Source: Lactifluus volemus (taxonomy: Eukaryota > Basidiomycota > Agaricomycetes > Russulales > Russulaceae). Taken from it: a stretch of DNA of 54,256 bases. Within the stretch, counting starts at the first letter, position 1, and each line of letters opens with the position of its first letter. This document shows positions 23,475 through 34,902 of this stretch, piece after piece. The stretch spans positions 1 to 54,256 of the forward strand of contig WTXI01000248.1 of assembly GCA_022376515.1 (NCBI GenBank), given 5' to 3'. Under the pieces are notes generated by a model that was given only the letters and a program-made list of their open reading frames with translations, searched no databases and was not told the origin of the DNA. The position numbers and the translations under genes are program-made.

Positions 23475-24650
23475 GCTGCTAGGGGGACTCCACTGTCCAG
23501 TTTTACAAAGTGAGAGCCTTTGACTTTTTAGCGATGGAGGGGTTAGTTCTTACGTGGCGTGTATCCAAAAAAGCAACGGACCTAACCAAAGCTACCTGGG
23601 AAGATGCCCTAGGGGAACAGCTCCAGGACTTACATGCTGACTGGACAACTAGAGACGAAGCCTTCTAGTGGCTGATAACCAAAAATAACTTCTTAAAAGA
23701 CAACAGGAACTACACCCTGATCAGACAACTTGAAATGAGGTTTTTTAGTGGGTAGTAAAAACCGCCAACTGAGCCCATATCAGGTGTCCTTCGAGTCCCC
23801 GGGCCGTAACGACCCGCTTCAGTGCGTTAGTGCTGTCAGGTAACCGCTGTGGCTCTAGACGACCAGCATATCGAGCTTTGTGCATGCTTGCGTCCAGATT
23901 CTTGCTTTGTTTGTGAAGCATGTGAAGGCTCATAATTATATTGCCACCTTATCTTCATAATATGCGCGTGTTATTCTTTTTCACCCGGGCTCTCTTTATC
24001 GATCGTATATTCTCAGCCCATTGTCGTCGCTTGTTCGTATATAACAACATTCCCCTCTACAACGACTACGCTAACAACAACAACATTATATCGCCTTGTC
24101 TCGTATACTTGTATGTGAGATCCTTTCCCTCCGATGCACTTCAAGTTCACTTGATCGTGGTGAAATCCAGGACCGATTTAGCCATCAAGCCATCCATCAG
24201 CATCAGGAATCTGTTGGATTACGCGGTTGAGCTCCCCAAAGATTGCATATCCCATTCTCCTTTACACTACATTTCCATGCTAGCTTACACTTTACACTTT
24301 ACTGTAAGTAGCAAGTTTGATATGCACGGGGCAGCCTAGCAGTACCGTCGAGGGCGGAGTTTTACAATAAGTCATATTTTCGACTAGCTCGTCCTGAAAA
24401 CGTGAAGGAACTTGAGGCTGACGACGTGAATTGGCATTGAACATGGCTTATATTTTTATTTGAGAAGCTTGTACCATTTCTGTCTGAGAGTGCCGGGCCA
24501 AGGAACGTGTCAATGGTGTGCGTTGTTTGTCCCCAAGAAGCACCTTGGCGAAACCCGGGCAGGGTCCAGGGTTGCCTCAATCTCATACTCTTCCTTCTTA
24601 CCTATATTTCAATCTGCGCAAGATATCTCAATAGCTAATAACAGCCCAAG
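23475..24650. other. Intergenic region before NLR copy 3
   Basis: Bases to about 23765 belong to unit 2 and recur at 32320-32620. From about 24210 the sequence resembles the upstream regions of copies 1 and 2 (CCCATTCTCCTTTACACTA occurs near 4805 in a close variant). I recognise nothing in 23770-24200. Confidence 0.5.
24574..24591 (+). promoter_or_regulatory. Conserved upstream block of NLR copy 3
   Basis: GCCTCAATCTCATACTCT is the copy 1 and 2 block with two bases deleted, 60 bases before the start codon at 24651. Confidence 0.4.
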
Positions 24651-27600
24651 ATGATCCCAAATCTGTATGTCACAGACTCTCAAACTTTTGTCTTGGCTAT
24701 TAATCGTCCTTGCCTTAGACCAGTTTCTCAAAGCGCTGGAGTAGGGTCCATCAGTCATCAGGTCAGCGAAACCCAACCAACCTCGCATCTTCCGAGCATC
24801 CGAGTGACCGGTAAGTATCTTTATGATCCTGCTCTGACAATTACTAAATCGTTGTCTCGTTAGTTCTCAGAGCGCGAAACCTTCCCCATCTCAAGCACCT
24901 CCTTGGTAAAGGCAGACAATTTTATGCTACTGTGACCTATGGGGAGCGCACATGGCAAACACGATCCGTGCGGAGCACGGCTCAACGCGTGGAATGGAAC
25001 GAGACCTCGATACATTGTGGGGAATGTCCTATTCTTCTTCTTATCTGCGTCTGAGTCTCCTGCAGCGCTGCACAACCACTCTCCCGCATCATCATATCTC
25101 TTTATGCGAAAAGGACTATGGCGACCGATATCCTTATTGGAAGGCAGGAGATTACTTGTGAACCCAGAGATGGTTCGTCTACTTGGAATTCTTAGTGATG
25201 TTTTTAGCTGAACGACATACATGAAGAACTTGACATTGTTCTTGGCAATGCTGGTGAAAATCTGGACGTACTGCCTTCCTAACGATCGCCATGTCAGCAA
25301 ACACAAATTCCTCTCCCACTGAGGTAATCAATACCCTAACCCTCAAGTGGCCGATTTAGCCAGCGAAGGAGGCGCTATGCCTCCCAATTGTCCTATTGAG
25401 AGCGGTCCTGCTGGGCGGCCAATAGCAGGAGGAAGCCAGAATGGAACGTCACGTGACACGATCCGTCGTGCTCAGGAAGCTGTCGACAACATCGATACGA
25501 TAAAGACGTGGAAAAGGGCTGTCAATGTTGTCAAGTGGGTGATGGATACTGTCAGCCCAATCGCAGCAGTAAACCCAGCATCATTTTTGATAATCCGTCC
25601 TGATCTAACTTCTGCTGTTCAGCTGAACCCTTATGCAAAACTAGCATTGAGTATGCTCTCAAAGATCCCAGAGGTGCGTCTCCTTGTTCTGTCCCGGGAC
25701 ATGACTCGTTCCACTTCTTGTTCACCTTTGCCTGCACCAGGCTTTGCTACAGCAAGTTCAGCGTGACGATAACGTCCAAACCCTACTTGAGGCGATACTC
25801 GATGCGTTCGAATTTGCGGAAGAGGCCGACACGTTAAGACACATCAGGCCGGAGTCTAGCCAAGCTAAAATCCTAGAGGACATGCTGAAGTGCGTCTCGG
25901 AATGCGCCGAGTTCATCAGATCGTATGCGGAGGACGTTAATGTTGGTATGTCGTCTGAGTCCCTTGGTCTCGTCGGTCTCATTAACATGTGACTTACAGG
26001 AAAACGGGCTTTGAAGAATATCGTCGGCACTGTTGATGAGAAAATCGAACAGCACCGCTCTAATATCGTCCGACTGCGAGAAAGATTCGTTGCTCGTGCT
26101 GCTGCCGTCACCGAGGTTACTGTGATAGAGGCCGGTGCGTAATTGTGACAGTGACACGATCGTTGGGTGATCGATCTCACAAGGGGAACGCAGAGCTGGA
26201 CGCCAAAATCAGAGAATTGCCTTATAAAGGAGGGTGGCGATTCGGAGATGAGAAGCGCTGTCTTCCAGGCACCCGCGAAGATTTCCTGGATCATATTGTC
26301 AAGTGGATCGAGAATCCGGAGTCCAAACGTGGGCTCGTTCTCCTTGGGCAGGCGGGCACGGGAAAGTCTTCGATTGCACACGAGGTCGCACGTCGCCTCG
26401 ATGACAAGGGTCTTGCCTCTTACTTCACTTTTTTGCGGAGTGAGCACTCCAAGCACGACGCCTACCAGCTCTTCACGACAATTGCGCGCGATCTCTCCGA
26501 TCGAAATCATGCGTTCAAACACGCCCTTGGGAGGGTCGTCAAAGATAAATCTTCTCTTCGCGCTACCCGAGATTATCCTACACTTTTCGAATCCCTTCTC
26601 ATTGAACCACTGAAGAACGTGTCATTCCCTGTGCCAGCTCTTATCGTCGTCGACGCATTGGATGAAAGTGGAGATGCAACGGGCAAAACCGGATTACATA
26701 CCTTTCTGGCTGAACATCTTGCCGACCTCCCATCAGAGTTTCGGATACTGATCACCTCACGACTGGAAGGTGGTATCGAACCTTCATTCGCAGAAGCATC
26801 ATCTGTCGACATGCTCTACATGGATGACACTCAGCTGGCGGCCAAGACGGAGCAAGATATTCGTTTGTATCTTCAGAAGGAACTCCTCGGGACATGTTCA
26901 ACCAACATGGTGCTGAGCTAGCAAAGGCAGCAGAGGGCTTGTTCCAGTGGGCAGCTGCTGCGTCCGGGTTCATTAATAGCCCTCCTGCTGGTTTGGCTTC
27001 AGCAAGAAAAAGTGTGTCAGCGCCTGTTGGACACTCTCAAGATTGCAGTGGAGAAGATCCGTTGGACAAATTATACAAAGAAATTCTCGAGGGGTACTTC
27101 TTACCTCAAGAAGCGCAGATTCTATTTCGTTCCGTAATGGGACAACTTCTTGCTTCAATCGAGCCGCTCTCGATACAATCCTTGCTTGCCTTGCGTCGGC
27201 ATGCCCCAATCGACGACGCCGATGATTCCGATCCCGTCATTGAAATGCTCCGTCACCTCGGCTCACTGCTGAGTCACGTGACTTCATCGATCATACCCGT
27301 CCCATCAATCCTCTCCATACATCATTCCGTGACTTTCTGACTAGCAAGAAGAGCGATATGTTTTATGTGGATCTTGACGATGCTCGCCGTCAGTTGGCAC
27401 ATTCCTGCCTTGGTTTGATGCTCGACAAGCTGAAGTTTAACATTTGCGAACTCGAGTCATCATACCTTGCAAACAGCGATGTCCTAGACCTTAACTCTCG
27501 AGTTTCAAAACACATCCCTCCTGCTATATCGTATGCCTGCGTTTTCTGGAACGGCCACTTAGAACATGTTGCTTTCGAGCAAGATCTCTTCGCGAAACTT

Positions 27601-30137
27601 CAATCCCTGTTCGAGACGAAGTTTCTGTTTTGGCTAGAGGTCTTAGCATCAAGAGCAAAGTGAGCGTTGCTTTGCCAGCATTGTCGTCTCTGAAGACATG
27701 GTTGCTGTCTGACAGCCCGAGAGGAAGGTATGTGCATCCTATAATTGAATTTGACATGAAAGTGACGATTACATAAATCGCAACAGGCTTCTCAGATTAT
27801 GGAGAATTTTTTGGCGATTGTGAATGATGCATCCGCGTTTGTTCGGTACTTTGGGATGCCCATGGCAAGGAGCGCTCCGCATATCTATATCTCTGCGCTA
27901 CCATTCGCACCATCCTCTTCCCACATCGTCAAGCATTACCTTCATCTATTCCCTCGTACTTGTGCTTGGGACGCGGGCAGTTGTCTCATTGGCCCGCATT
28001 GGAAATGACGATTCACGCACATGAAGAACCAATCGACTCTGTTGCGTTCTCACCAGACGGACAGCGCATTGCCTCAGGCTCACGGGATTGCACGATTCGT
28101 GTGTGGGATGCCACAACGGGGGAGCTCGTAGTGGGCCCCTTTACTGGACACACCGATCTGATCAATTGTGTTTCATTCTCTCCTGACGGGCAGCGCATTG
28201 CCTCGGCTTCGGAAGATGGTACAATTCGAGTGTGGGATGCCGTAACAGCAGGCGTTGTAGCAGGCCCATTTACTCGACACACTGGCACCAATGCGGTCAA
28301 CTCCGTCGCATTCTCCCCGGATGGAGAGCGCATCGCCTCAGCCTCCGATGATGGCACCATTTGCGTATGGGACGTTAGAAAAGGAGCCATCGTGGCGGCT
28401 CCATTTACTGGACACACTAGATTGGTCCGTTGTGTTGCATTCTCGCCGGACGGAAAGCGTATCGCCTCAGCCTCATTCGATTGCACAATTCGCGTGTGGG
28501 ATGCCGCCACAGGAGAGGTTATAGCAGGCCCATTCACTAGACACACGAATATCGTCTACGTGGTTGCATTCTCACCAAACGGGCAGCTCATCGCCTCGGC
28601 CTCGACAGATTGCATGATTCACGTATGGGATGCTGCAACTGGAGAAGTCATAGTGGGGCCATTATTGGACACACTGATCGGGTCTCCTCCGTTGCTTTCT
28701 CCCCAGATGGGCAGCTCATTGCATCTGCTTCACTCGATGATACCATTCGTGTGTGGGATTCTGCAACGGGAGACGTTATAGCAGGCCCGTTTATTGGACA
28801 TACCGATCAGGTCTGTTCTGTTGCATTCTCTCCTGACGGGCAACGATCACATCAGCCTCGTTCGATCGCACGATTCGTGTGTGGGGTGCCAGAGCAGATG
28901 CAGCAGCAGTGGACCCGTTTACTGGTCACACCGATTGGATCCACTCTGTTGCATTCTCACCAGATGGCCAGCACATTGCCTCAGCCTCGTTCGACCACAG
29001 AATTTGCGTGTGGGATGCGATAACAGGACATGTCGCAGCGGGTCCATTTACTGGACATGCCGGTCGCATTCGGTCTGTCGCATTCTCTCCATATGGGCAG
29101 CGCATTGCCTCGGCCTCTGAGATCGCACATTCGGGTGTGGAATGCTGTAACTGGAGAGGTAGCAGCAGGCCCGTTTACTGGACACATCGATGAGGTCAAC
29201 TCAGTCGCATTCTCGCCAGACGGGCGGCATATTGCCTCGGCTTCGGATGACCGCACCATCCGCATGTGGGATGCAGCCACCGGAGCGGTCATTGGGGGCC
29301 CGTTTACTGGCCACACCGAGCGGGTCTTTTTTGTTACATTCTCACCAGACGGGAAGCACATCGCATCGGCCTCTGAAGATCGCACGATTCGTGTGTGGGA
29401 TGCTGAAAAAGGAGAGGCCATTGCAGACCCGTTTATCGGACACACTGGAGTGGTCGAGTGTGTGGCATTTTCTCCAGGTGGGAAACGCATTGCCTCGGCC
29501 TCGGCAGATCACACGATTCGGATGTGGGACGCCGCAACAGGAAAGATCATCGCGGCACCATTTACTGGACATACAGCTCGGGTCAAATCTGTTGCGTTCT
29601 CCCCCGATAGTCAATATATCGCCTCAGCCTCGAACGATCGCACGATTCGCGTGTGGAATACCGCGACAGGAGAGGCCATAGCATGCCCATTTACTGGGCA
29701 CACGGGCCGGGTGCTTTGTGTTGCATTCTCACCAGACGGGCGGTACATTGCGTCGGCTTCGGAAGATCACACGATTCGGGTGTGGGATGCCCCAACGGGA
29801 GCGGTAGCAAGACCGTCTCCTGAATATACAAAATCGGTCGACCCTGTTGTACTCTCGCCGGACCTGCAGCGCATCGGGACCTCGCAAGATCACGCGGTTA
29901 GTGCGAAGGTCAAATAAAGTTGTTGAGAAGGTCGACTTTATGAACAAGTTCCTAGTTAATGATGATGGGTGGATGTGTGGGGAAGAAGGGGAACTTCTTA
30001 TGTGGATTCCCCAGGTTCACCGACCATATTTTCATAGGTCCAACACCGTCTGGGTTGCAGGCAGATACGAAACTTGGCTTGAACTGACAAACTTTGTGCA
30101 CGGATCAGATTGGGCTACAGTATATCATGATATCTAA
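24651..30137 (+). pseudogene. NLR copy 3: C2-NACHT-WD40 gene broken by many small indels
   Basis: Order is as in copies 1 and 2: N-terminal exon from MIPNLYVTDSQ, C2-like VLRARNLPHLK, linker helices, NACHT (GQAGTGKSS, LIVVDALDES), WD40 exon, and the intact C-terminal tail ending [11 protein letters not shown]. Against copy 1 the coding sequence lacks single bases near 26888, 26993, 27015, 27035, 27288, 27643, 27955, 28664, 28845 and twice near 29118, loses two near 29912, and gains five near 27712. The three close losses at 26993-27035 restore the frame together. I saw no clear base-change stop codon. It is either a young pseudogene or a real gene with uncorrected indel errors. Confidence 0.8.
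28011..29818 (+). repeat. Fourteen WD40 repeats of NLR copy 3 (frame broken)
   Basis: All 14 blades can be followed across frames and align one to one with the other copies. Blade 8 is preceded by an in-frame gain of one codon (AAV after GARAD). Confidence 0.85.
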
Positions 30138-31416
30138 ATTGAGTTGTCGTTACAGTTTCAAAATCTCTATTTATCACGAGACTATCTATTACTGTTATTT
30201 TGTAGTGGCTGGGCTTGTCTATATATCACTCACAACAAATGTCTGGGTGATTGTCTAGAGCGCTGTCAGGCTTTGCTTGCGCTTCTCTGACGTTTTTGCA
30301 CTACGAACAGACAACACCTCTAGGGACTGCTCACCCAAGTTACTCAGATTCCTCAGCGATTCCCCATCTCAAATCCGCAGGCCCGTTTTAGCGTTGAGAA
30401 TACTGCCTGTTACAGCGGCGCACTGAGAATTGTAGGGTGCATGACGAGTGCACTCGGGACTCGAGGACTCGGAGCGGGTGAAGGAGCAGCATCGTTCATC
30501 TTGAGCATGTGAAGTTTCTGCGGGCCTTCGATCCATCAGAAGCCACAACGAAGTCATCGTTGCCATCCCTTTGGCTATCATAACAGACACTACTCGTGTT
30601 CCCCGACGTGACGACGTCAATGGCTAGGGGTGCCACTTGACGACCCACAATAGTCCCATAGATTGAGTTCGGTGCTTGCTTGCTTTGCTGTTCACATACT
30701 TACTCTATCATTTTCGTTGTCAATTTCATGACACGACGCCAGGTGTACTTTAGATTCCTCTATCCGAGATATCCATACTCGCACAACAGAATATTTTCTT
30801 GATGACATTGTGAACCGGCAGTTTTCTACTTCCCACGTACATGTAGATGTAGATTTTTCCGCTTGTGTTTCCGTGCAATTTCAGTGTTAGGTAGGCACCC
30901 ATGTGTTTTAGAGAAATTCGCCAATACTAAAAGGACTACAGGCCCGGGACTGTTGCCCAATGTTTATTGTTTGTTATTTGTTCGCCTCGTGGACAACCGA
31001 TTCTCCTGCACGTGATCCGGCAATTGCCGCCTTTAGCCATGCCAAAAATCTCCCGATCAACTGCACTAGCCAGTTCAATGAAAGACGAGACTTTTGGATA
31101 GTTGGTGAGAAATTGGCCAGAGTCACGGTGCTTGACGTCTCCCCTCGCTTGTACAAGCCTTGTCATCGCAAACAAGGGCAATGCTCCCAGCAAGTTGAAA
31201 GGGACAGCATGGTAATTGAGATCTTGAGAGACTACTATGCGTTCTCTGTTCTTATTCACAGGTTACACTGGCATTGGCTACTACTAGTACCATCGACAGA
31301 TTGCTCAACCCTGCCCATATCCGGAACCGGGAGAGGCGGCCACGTACATGTCGACACGCCCAAGTGTAATACTAGCGCGCGTTGATGCTGGCGGTGATCG
31401 CTCGTGTATCAAGCTT
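30138..31416 (+). other. Non-coding duplicated spacer after NLR copy 3
   Basis: Counterpart of 19454-20841. It ends at the junction AAGCTT/CCGACACCG, where the 1.8 kb present in unit 2 is missing. I recognise no gene. Confidence 0.55.
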
Positions 31417-32313
31417 CCGACACCGTTGGATGTACGAGAGTGCTCGTGGAAGGTCGATACAGGACCAATCGTCGAGAAGAGCGCAGACCACAAAAGCACA
31501 ATATGTCATACGCAGATCGGTATCGTCTGCTCCAGGCAGAGTCGCAAATCTAAACAAACAGGGACGGGACGGCGCCCTCTCCAAGATCAACAAACACAAT
31601 ACAATACAATAGTTATGGATAATGCGCACCCTCCGTCTTTGCCTTGGCACGACCCGACCATACGCGTGATTAAATGCGGCGCCTCCACTCCGGTCTGTTG
31701 TTACTTTTCCGCGCGCAGAAACGACAAACTGGTAAACGCGTATGTATGTTTGTTTTGCTGAGGGGAAGGGTGTGGGTTGGAGGAGACATACCTGTGCCGG
31801 ATCGTCATCATCATCATCACCACCACCGTTCACGAACAACGGACCAGGACGAAAACCGCCGCCTTGACGAAAAGGAAAAAAAGGCGATTCGGGCCACCAT
31901 CGCCACCCGAAAACAATCAGTCCAAGCTAGAACAAACGCGAACAAGAGGCAAAAACAAAAAAACTTACCAAGGTACTGATCCCAAATCCACGCTTTCCAT
32001 CCCTCACGACCTGACTTGGTTATCTTTCGTTCCGCAAATCCAGTAACGTCGAGCGTTCCCAAGCAATAAAACCCAATCACCATTCTAAAAAGACCATCAA
32101 ATCAAAACCTTTGTTTTTTAAATTGTGTGTTGTTTTTTTTTACCTCGAAGCGTCCATTTCGACGAGACCGGCGTCCAAGCATCTCACACAATGCGAGACG
32201 TGCCCTGCCCTATTGAGAGCTGGCAAAGGTAAAGAAGATGGTGATTGAGATGATGGGTCTTGCTGGCCCACTGCCAGAGGATCGTCGTCGTTGTCTTCGT
32301 TGGCGTGGGACAT
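31417..32313 (-). pseudogene. Geranylgeranyltransferase-I beta subunit (CDC43-like) fragment, C-terminal half deleted
   Basis: Exon 1 (32144-32313) keeps a normal GT donor. Exon 2 (31969-32084) reads RMVIGFYCLGTLD and WKAWIWDQYL without the stop seen in the unit 2 copy. Later pieces read GGGFRPGPLFVNGGG, VGSCQGKDGG and FATLPGADDTDLRMTYC. The gene breaks off after ALSYIQRC at the 1.8 kb deletion, losing the zinc-site and C-terminal exons. The two copies are broken in different ways, so much of the decay followed the duplication. Family assignment is by residue pattern against remembered PGGT1B/Cdc43 sequence. Confidence 0.75.
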
Positions 32314-32626
32314 GCTGCTAGGGGTACTCCACTGTTCAGTTTTACAAAGTGAGAGCCTTTGACTTTTTAGCGATGGAGGGGTTAGTTCTTATGTAGCGTG
32401 TATGAGATCGAACCAAAAATGCAACGGACCTAACCAAAGCTACCTGGGAAGATGCCCTAGGATAACGGCTCCAGGACTTACATGCTGACTGGATAACTAG
32501 AGACGAAGCCTTCTAGGGGGCTGACAACCAGAAATAACTTCCTAAAAGACAACAGGAGCCACACCCTGATCAGACAGCTTGAAATGAGGTTTTTTAGTGG
32601 GTGGTAAAAAGCGGAAGTCCCGCCAA

Positions 32627-33885
32627 CTTTTTTTTTTTTTTAAATCTGCATTTATATACCGCAACATGTGACTATGACAAAGACGCGGACCCCGAACTAC
32701 GGGATTGGTACAGGCGATGGTATGGAAGGCAGGAGAGTAGCCGTAATACTGGACGGAAGCGTGGCATTAGGAGGCGGGAAAGGGTATATTATTAACGGGG
32801 ACTACAGGTGTGGGGCGTTAACCTGGGTCCCAGGATTGTCTGGGGAGCATACAAGCGCGGGTGGTCTGAATGAAACGGCTAAGAGCTGCGCCCCCTTGGG
32901 AGGAGCTGAGGAGGACGGGCAGTGAGGAGTCCCGGTCTATGGGTTGCAGAATGTCCCGCCGGGCATCGGAGTATAAGGGGCAGGAGGATATGATGTGAAC
33001 GACGGTTTGGAGGGGGGCACCACATGGGCAGCCGGTGGGCAGGTCGGGGCGGAAGCGGGCGGTGTATGAGCCAATAAAGGCGTGGCCCGTGATGAAGCGA
33101 ATCAGCGTAGAGAAGACAGCTCGTTCGGAGCCTCTCGAGCCTTGAATGACGGGTGGGAGTTTGCCTGAAGGGGGGGTGGGTAGCGCGACGTATGCTTGAG
33201 ATCGGCGGTCGTCGTTCAGCCAGCGGTCGCCCCACATGTCGAGGGCATCCGCTTTGGCTGTCTGTTGCTGGTAGCTGATCGAGTGTGGTTCGCGGTGGTT
33301 GGGAGGAAGGGGGCGTGTGGCCATCAGGTTGGTGAGGTGTCTGGCCCGCGCGAAGCCGGGGAGTGCCCGGTCTTGGGGGGCCCAGACAATTCGAATTGTT
33401 AGGTTTCTGTGAAGGGAGAGGAGGTTGTCAGCTGTGTGTCTGAACGAGAGAGAGAGTAGTTGGCCCGAATGTGGGCTGGGGTTAAGGATTGTGGTAATGG
33501 CAGTGGGGTTTGAAGAAAGAAGTGTCACGCGTGTGATACGGGCGTTGGACATCAGAGTTTGGGCTAGAGTGAGGCCCGTGTCAAGCGCCGCTAAGTCGGT
33601 GTCGAGTGTGGCCACCGTTTTGCCTAGTGGTCGTTCGGAGTGGTGGAGTTCGCGGCCGCTCCTGTAGACTACTGCTGCCGCAACGCCGATGGGGGTGTTG
33701 TCGTCTCTGTCGAAATTTGTGAGTGCACCTCAACAGTAAATGACAAGGAAGGAGTCCGTGTCAGGACTTAGATCAGATTGGAGGGCAGTAACCCATGTTT
33801 TGCGGTCGTCGCCTCTACGGACCTGAGGGTCTTGGGTGAGTCGATCGTCCCAGCAGCGGAGCTGCATCGCGAAAACTTCTCAAAT
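32627..33885 (-). mobile_element. 5'-truncated non-LTR retrotransposon (LINE), RNase H end only
   Basis: The minus strand carries an RNase H domain (start region QLRCWDDRLTQDPQVRRG, GVAAAVVYRSG, ATLDTDLAALDTGLTLAQ, VWAPQD) and the C-terminal zinc-like piece of LINE ORF2 proteins (RFITGHAFIGSY, CPCGAPLQTVVHIISSC). A stop (TAG at about 33730, in VIYC*GALTNFD) interrupts it. The 3' end is a poly(A) seen as a T run at 32627-32641. Reverse transcriptase and endonuclease are missing, the usual outcome of 5' truncation. It sits exactly at the right edge of duplication unit 3. Confidence 0.85.
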
Positions 33886-33888
33886 TAG

Positions 33889-34520
33889 GGATTGCTAGGG
33901 ATTACTAGGGATTGCAATCCCTTGTCCACATTTATAATCCAGTTAATAAAATTGTTTGAACAATACCTCTCACCTCTATTTCGGCCATTTTGCATCATCT
34001 AGGGATTTTTGAGGTTATCTAGGGATTTTTAAGATTATCTAGGGATTTTTAAGATTATCTCGGGAATGTTATGATTATTTAGGTATTGTCGGTCCATCCT
34101 TAGATCATCAAGGGATTGTACGACATTTTTGATCTAACAATAAATCGCACCTCGATTGAGGCCTAGTTGGATTATCTAGGGATTGTTGCTCCATTCTTAG
34201 ATCATCTAGGGTTTGTAAGATTATCTAGGTATTGTCGGTCCATTTCTTATATTATCAAGGGATTATAAGATTATCTAGGGACTATCGGTCCATTCTTAGA
34301 TCATCTAGGGATTGTCAGATTATCGGTCCAATATTAGATTATCTAGGGATTGTCAGGTATTCTTGGACCAACATGATATTGTTAGACTATCTAGGGATTG
34401 TCAAGCAAAGTTTATAGCTTGGGCGCAATTTTCTCGCATACTGACATATTTGGGTCACTTCTTAGATCTCGGACCAACAAGGCCTAATCAACCCAACTAG
34501 GGATTGTCAAGCAAAGTTTT
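33889..34520 (+). repeat. Array of degenerate TTATCTAGGGATTGT motifs (left edge of the 14.5 kb block)
   Basis: About 15 variants of TATCTAGGGATTG or AGGTATTGTCGG occur within 630 bases, often spaced 25-35 bases. A 12-base CAATCCCTTGTC at 33915-33926 has its inverse at 48394-48405. Arrays like this near transposon ends often bind transposase. That role is inferred. Confidence 0.6.
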
Positions 34521-34588
34521 TAATGTCAAATATATTTTTTCGTGTATTGACATAGTTAAGCGTATTACAGAAATTCTAAATACTTTTA

Positions 34589-34902
34589 TCACTTTTTCCC
34601 CTTACGGCGGGGCCTCTTTGGGGGCAGCAGGACCAACCTTTGGCTAGCAGCGGGAACTGCTGCATATTGACTGCTGGGGCCGGCTGGTGGTGACGCGTCC
34701 CTATCGCTCCCATAGGACGTCGCATCATCCGGTTCTTCGGGGTCTAAAGGATAGCATTAGCGCAGATTATATATGAAGGGTGATTACTTACTACTGAAGC
34801 GAGTCACCCTTTGGCTGACAGGGTTCAGACTGTAGGCGTCATTTGGTGGCGACAGATGCCTATCGCTGCCGCGTGATGTCAAGGAATCCCCTTCTTCAGG
34901 GT
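34589..34902 (-). repeat. Tandem exon duplication at the 3' end of the DUF6698 gene
   Basis: Exons 34792-34902 and 34589-34743 encode paralogous segments: DPEEGDSLTSRGSDRHLSPP and NPEEPDDATSYGSDRDASPP. The introns before them also match (GATAGC.TTAGC then ATATATGAAG.GTGATTACTTA), so a whole exon plus intron was copied. Both exons start in phase 1, so the copy keeps the frame. Confidence 0.8.

Larger units (their letters stand above)
13270..23765 (+). repeat. Segmental duplication unit 2 (NLR copy 2 plus downstream DNA)
   Basis: Sequence from upstream of NLR copy 2 through to a block ending GGTTTTTTAGTGGGTAGTAA near 23757 matches unit 3 (about 24210-32620) in the same order and orientation. 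Unit 2 holds about 1.8 kb (about 20842-22650) missing from unit 3. Boundaries are approximate. Confidence 0.75.
24210..32620 (+). repeat. Segmental duplication unit 3 (NLR copy 3 plus downstream DNA)
   Basis: Collinear with unit 2 but shorter, because a stretch of about 1.8 kb is missing at about 31417, inside the CDC43-like relic. It ends at the LINE poly(A) tail near 32627. Boundaries are approximate. Confidence 0.75.
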
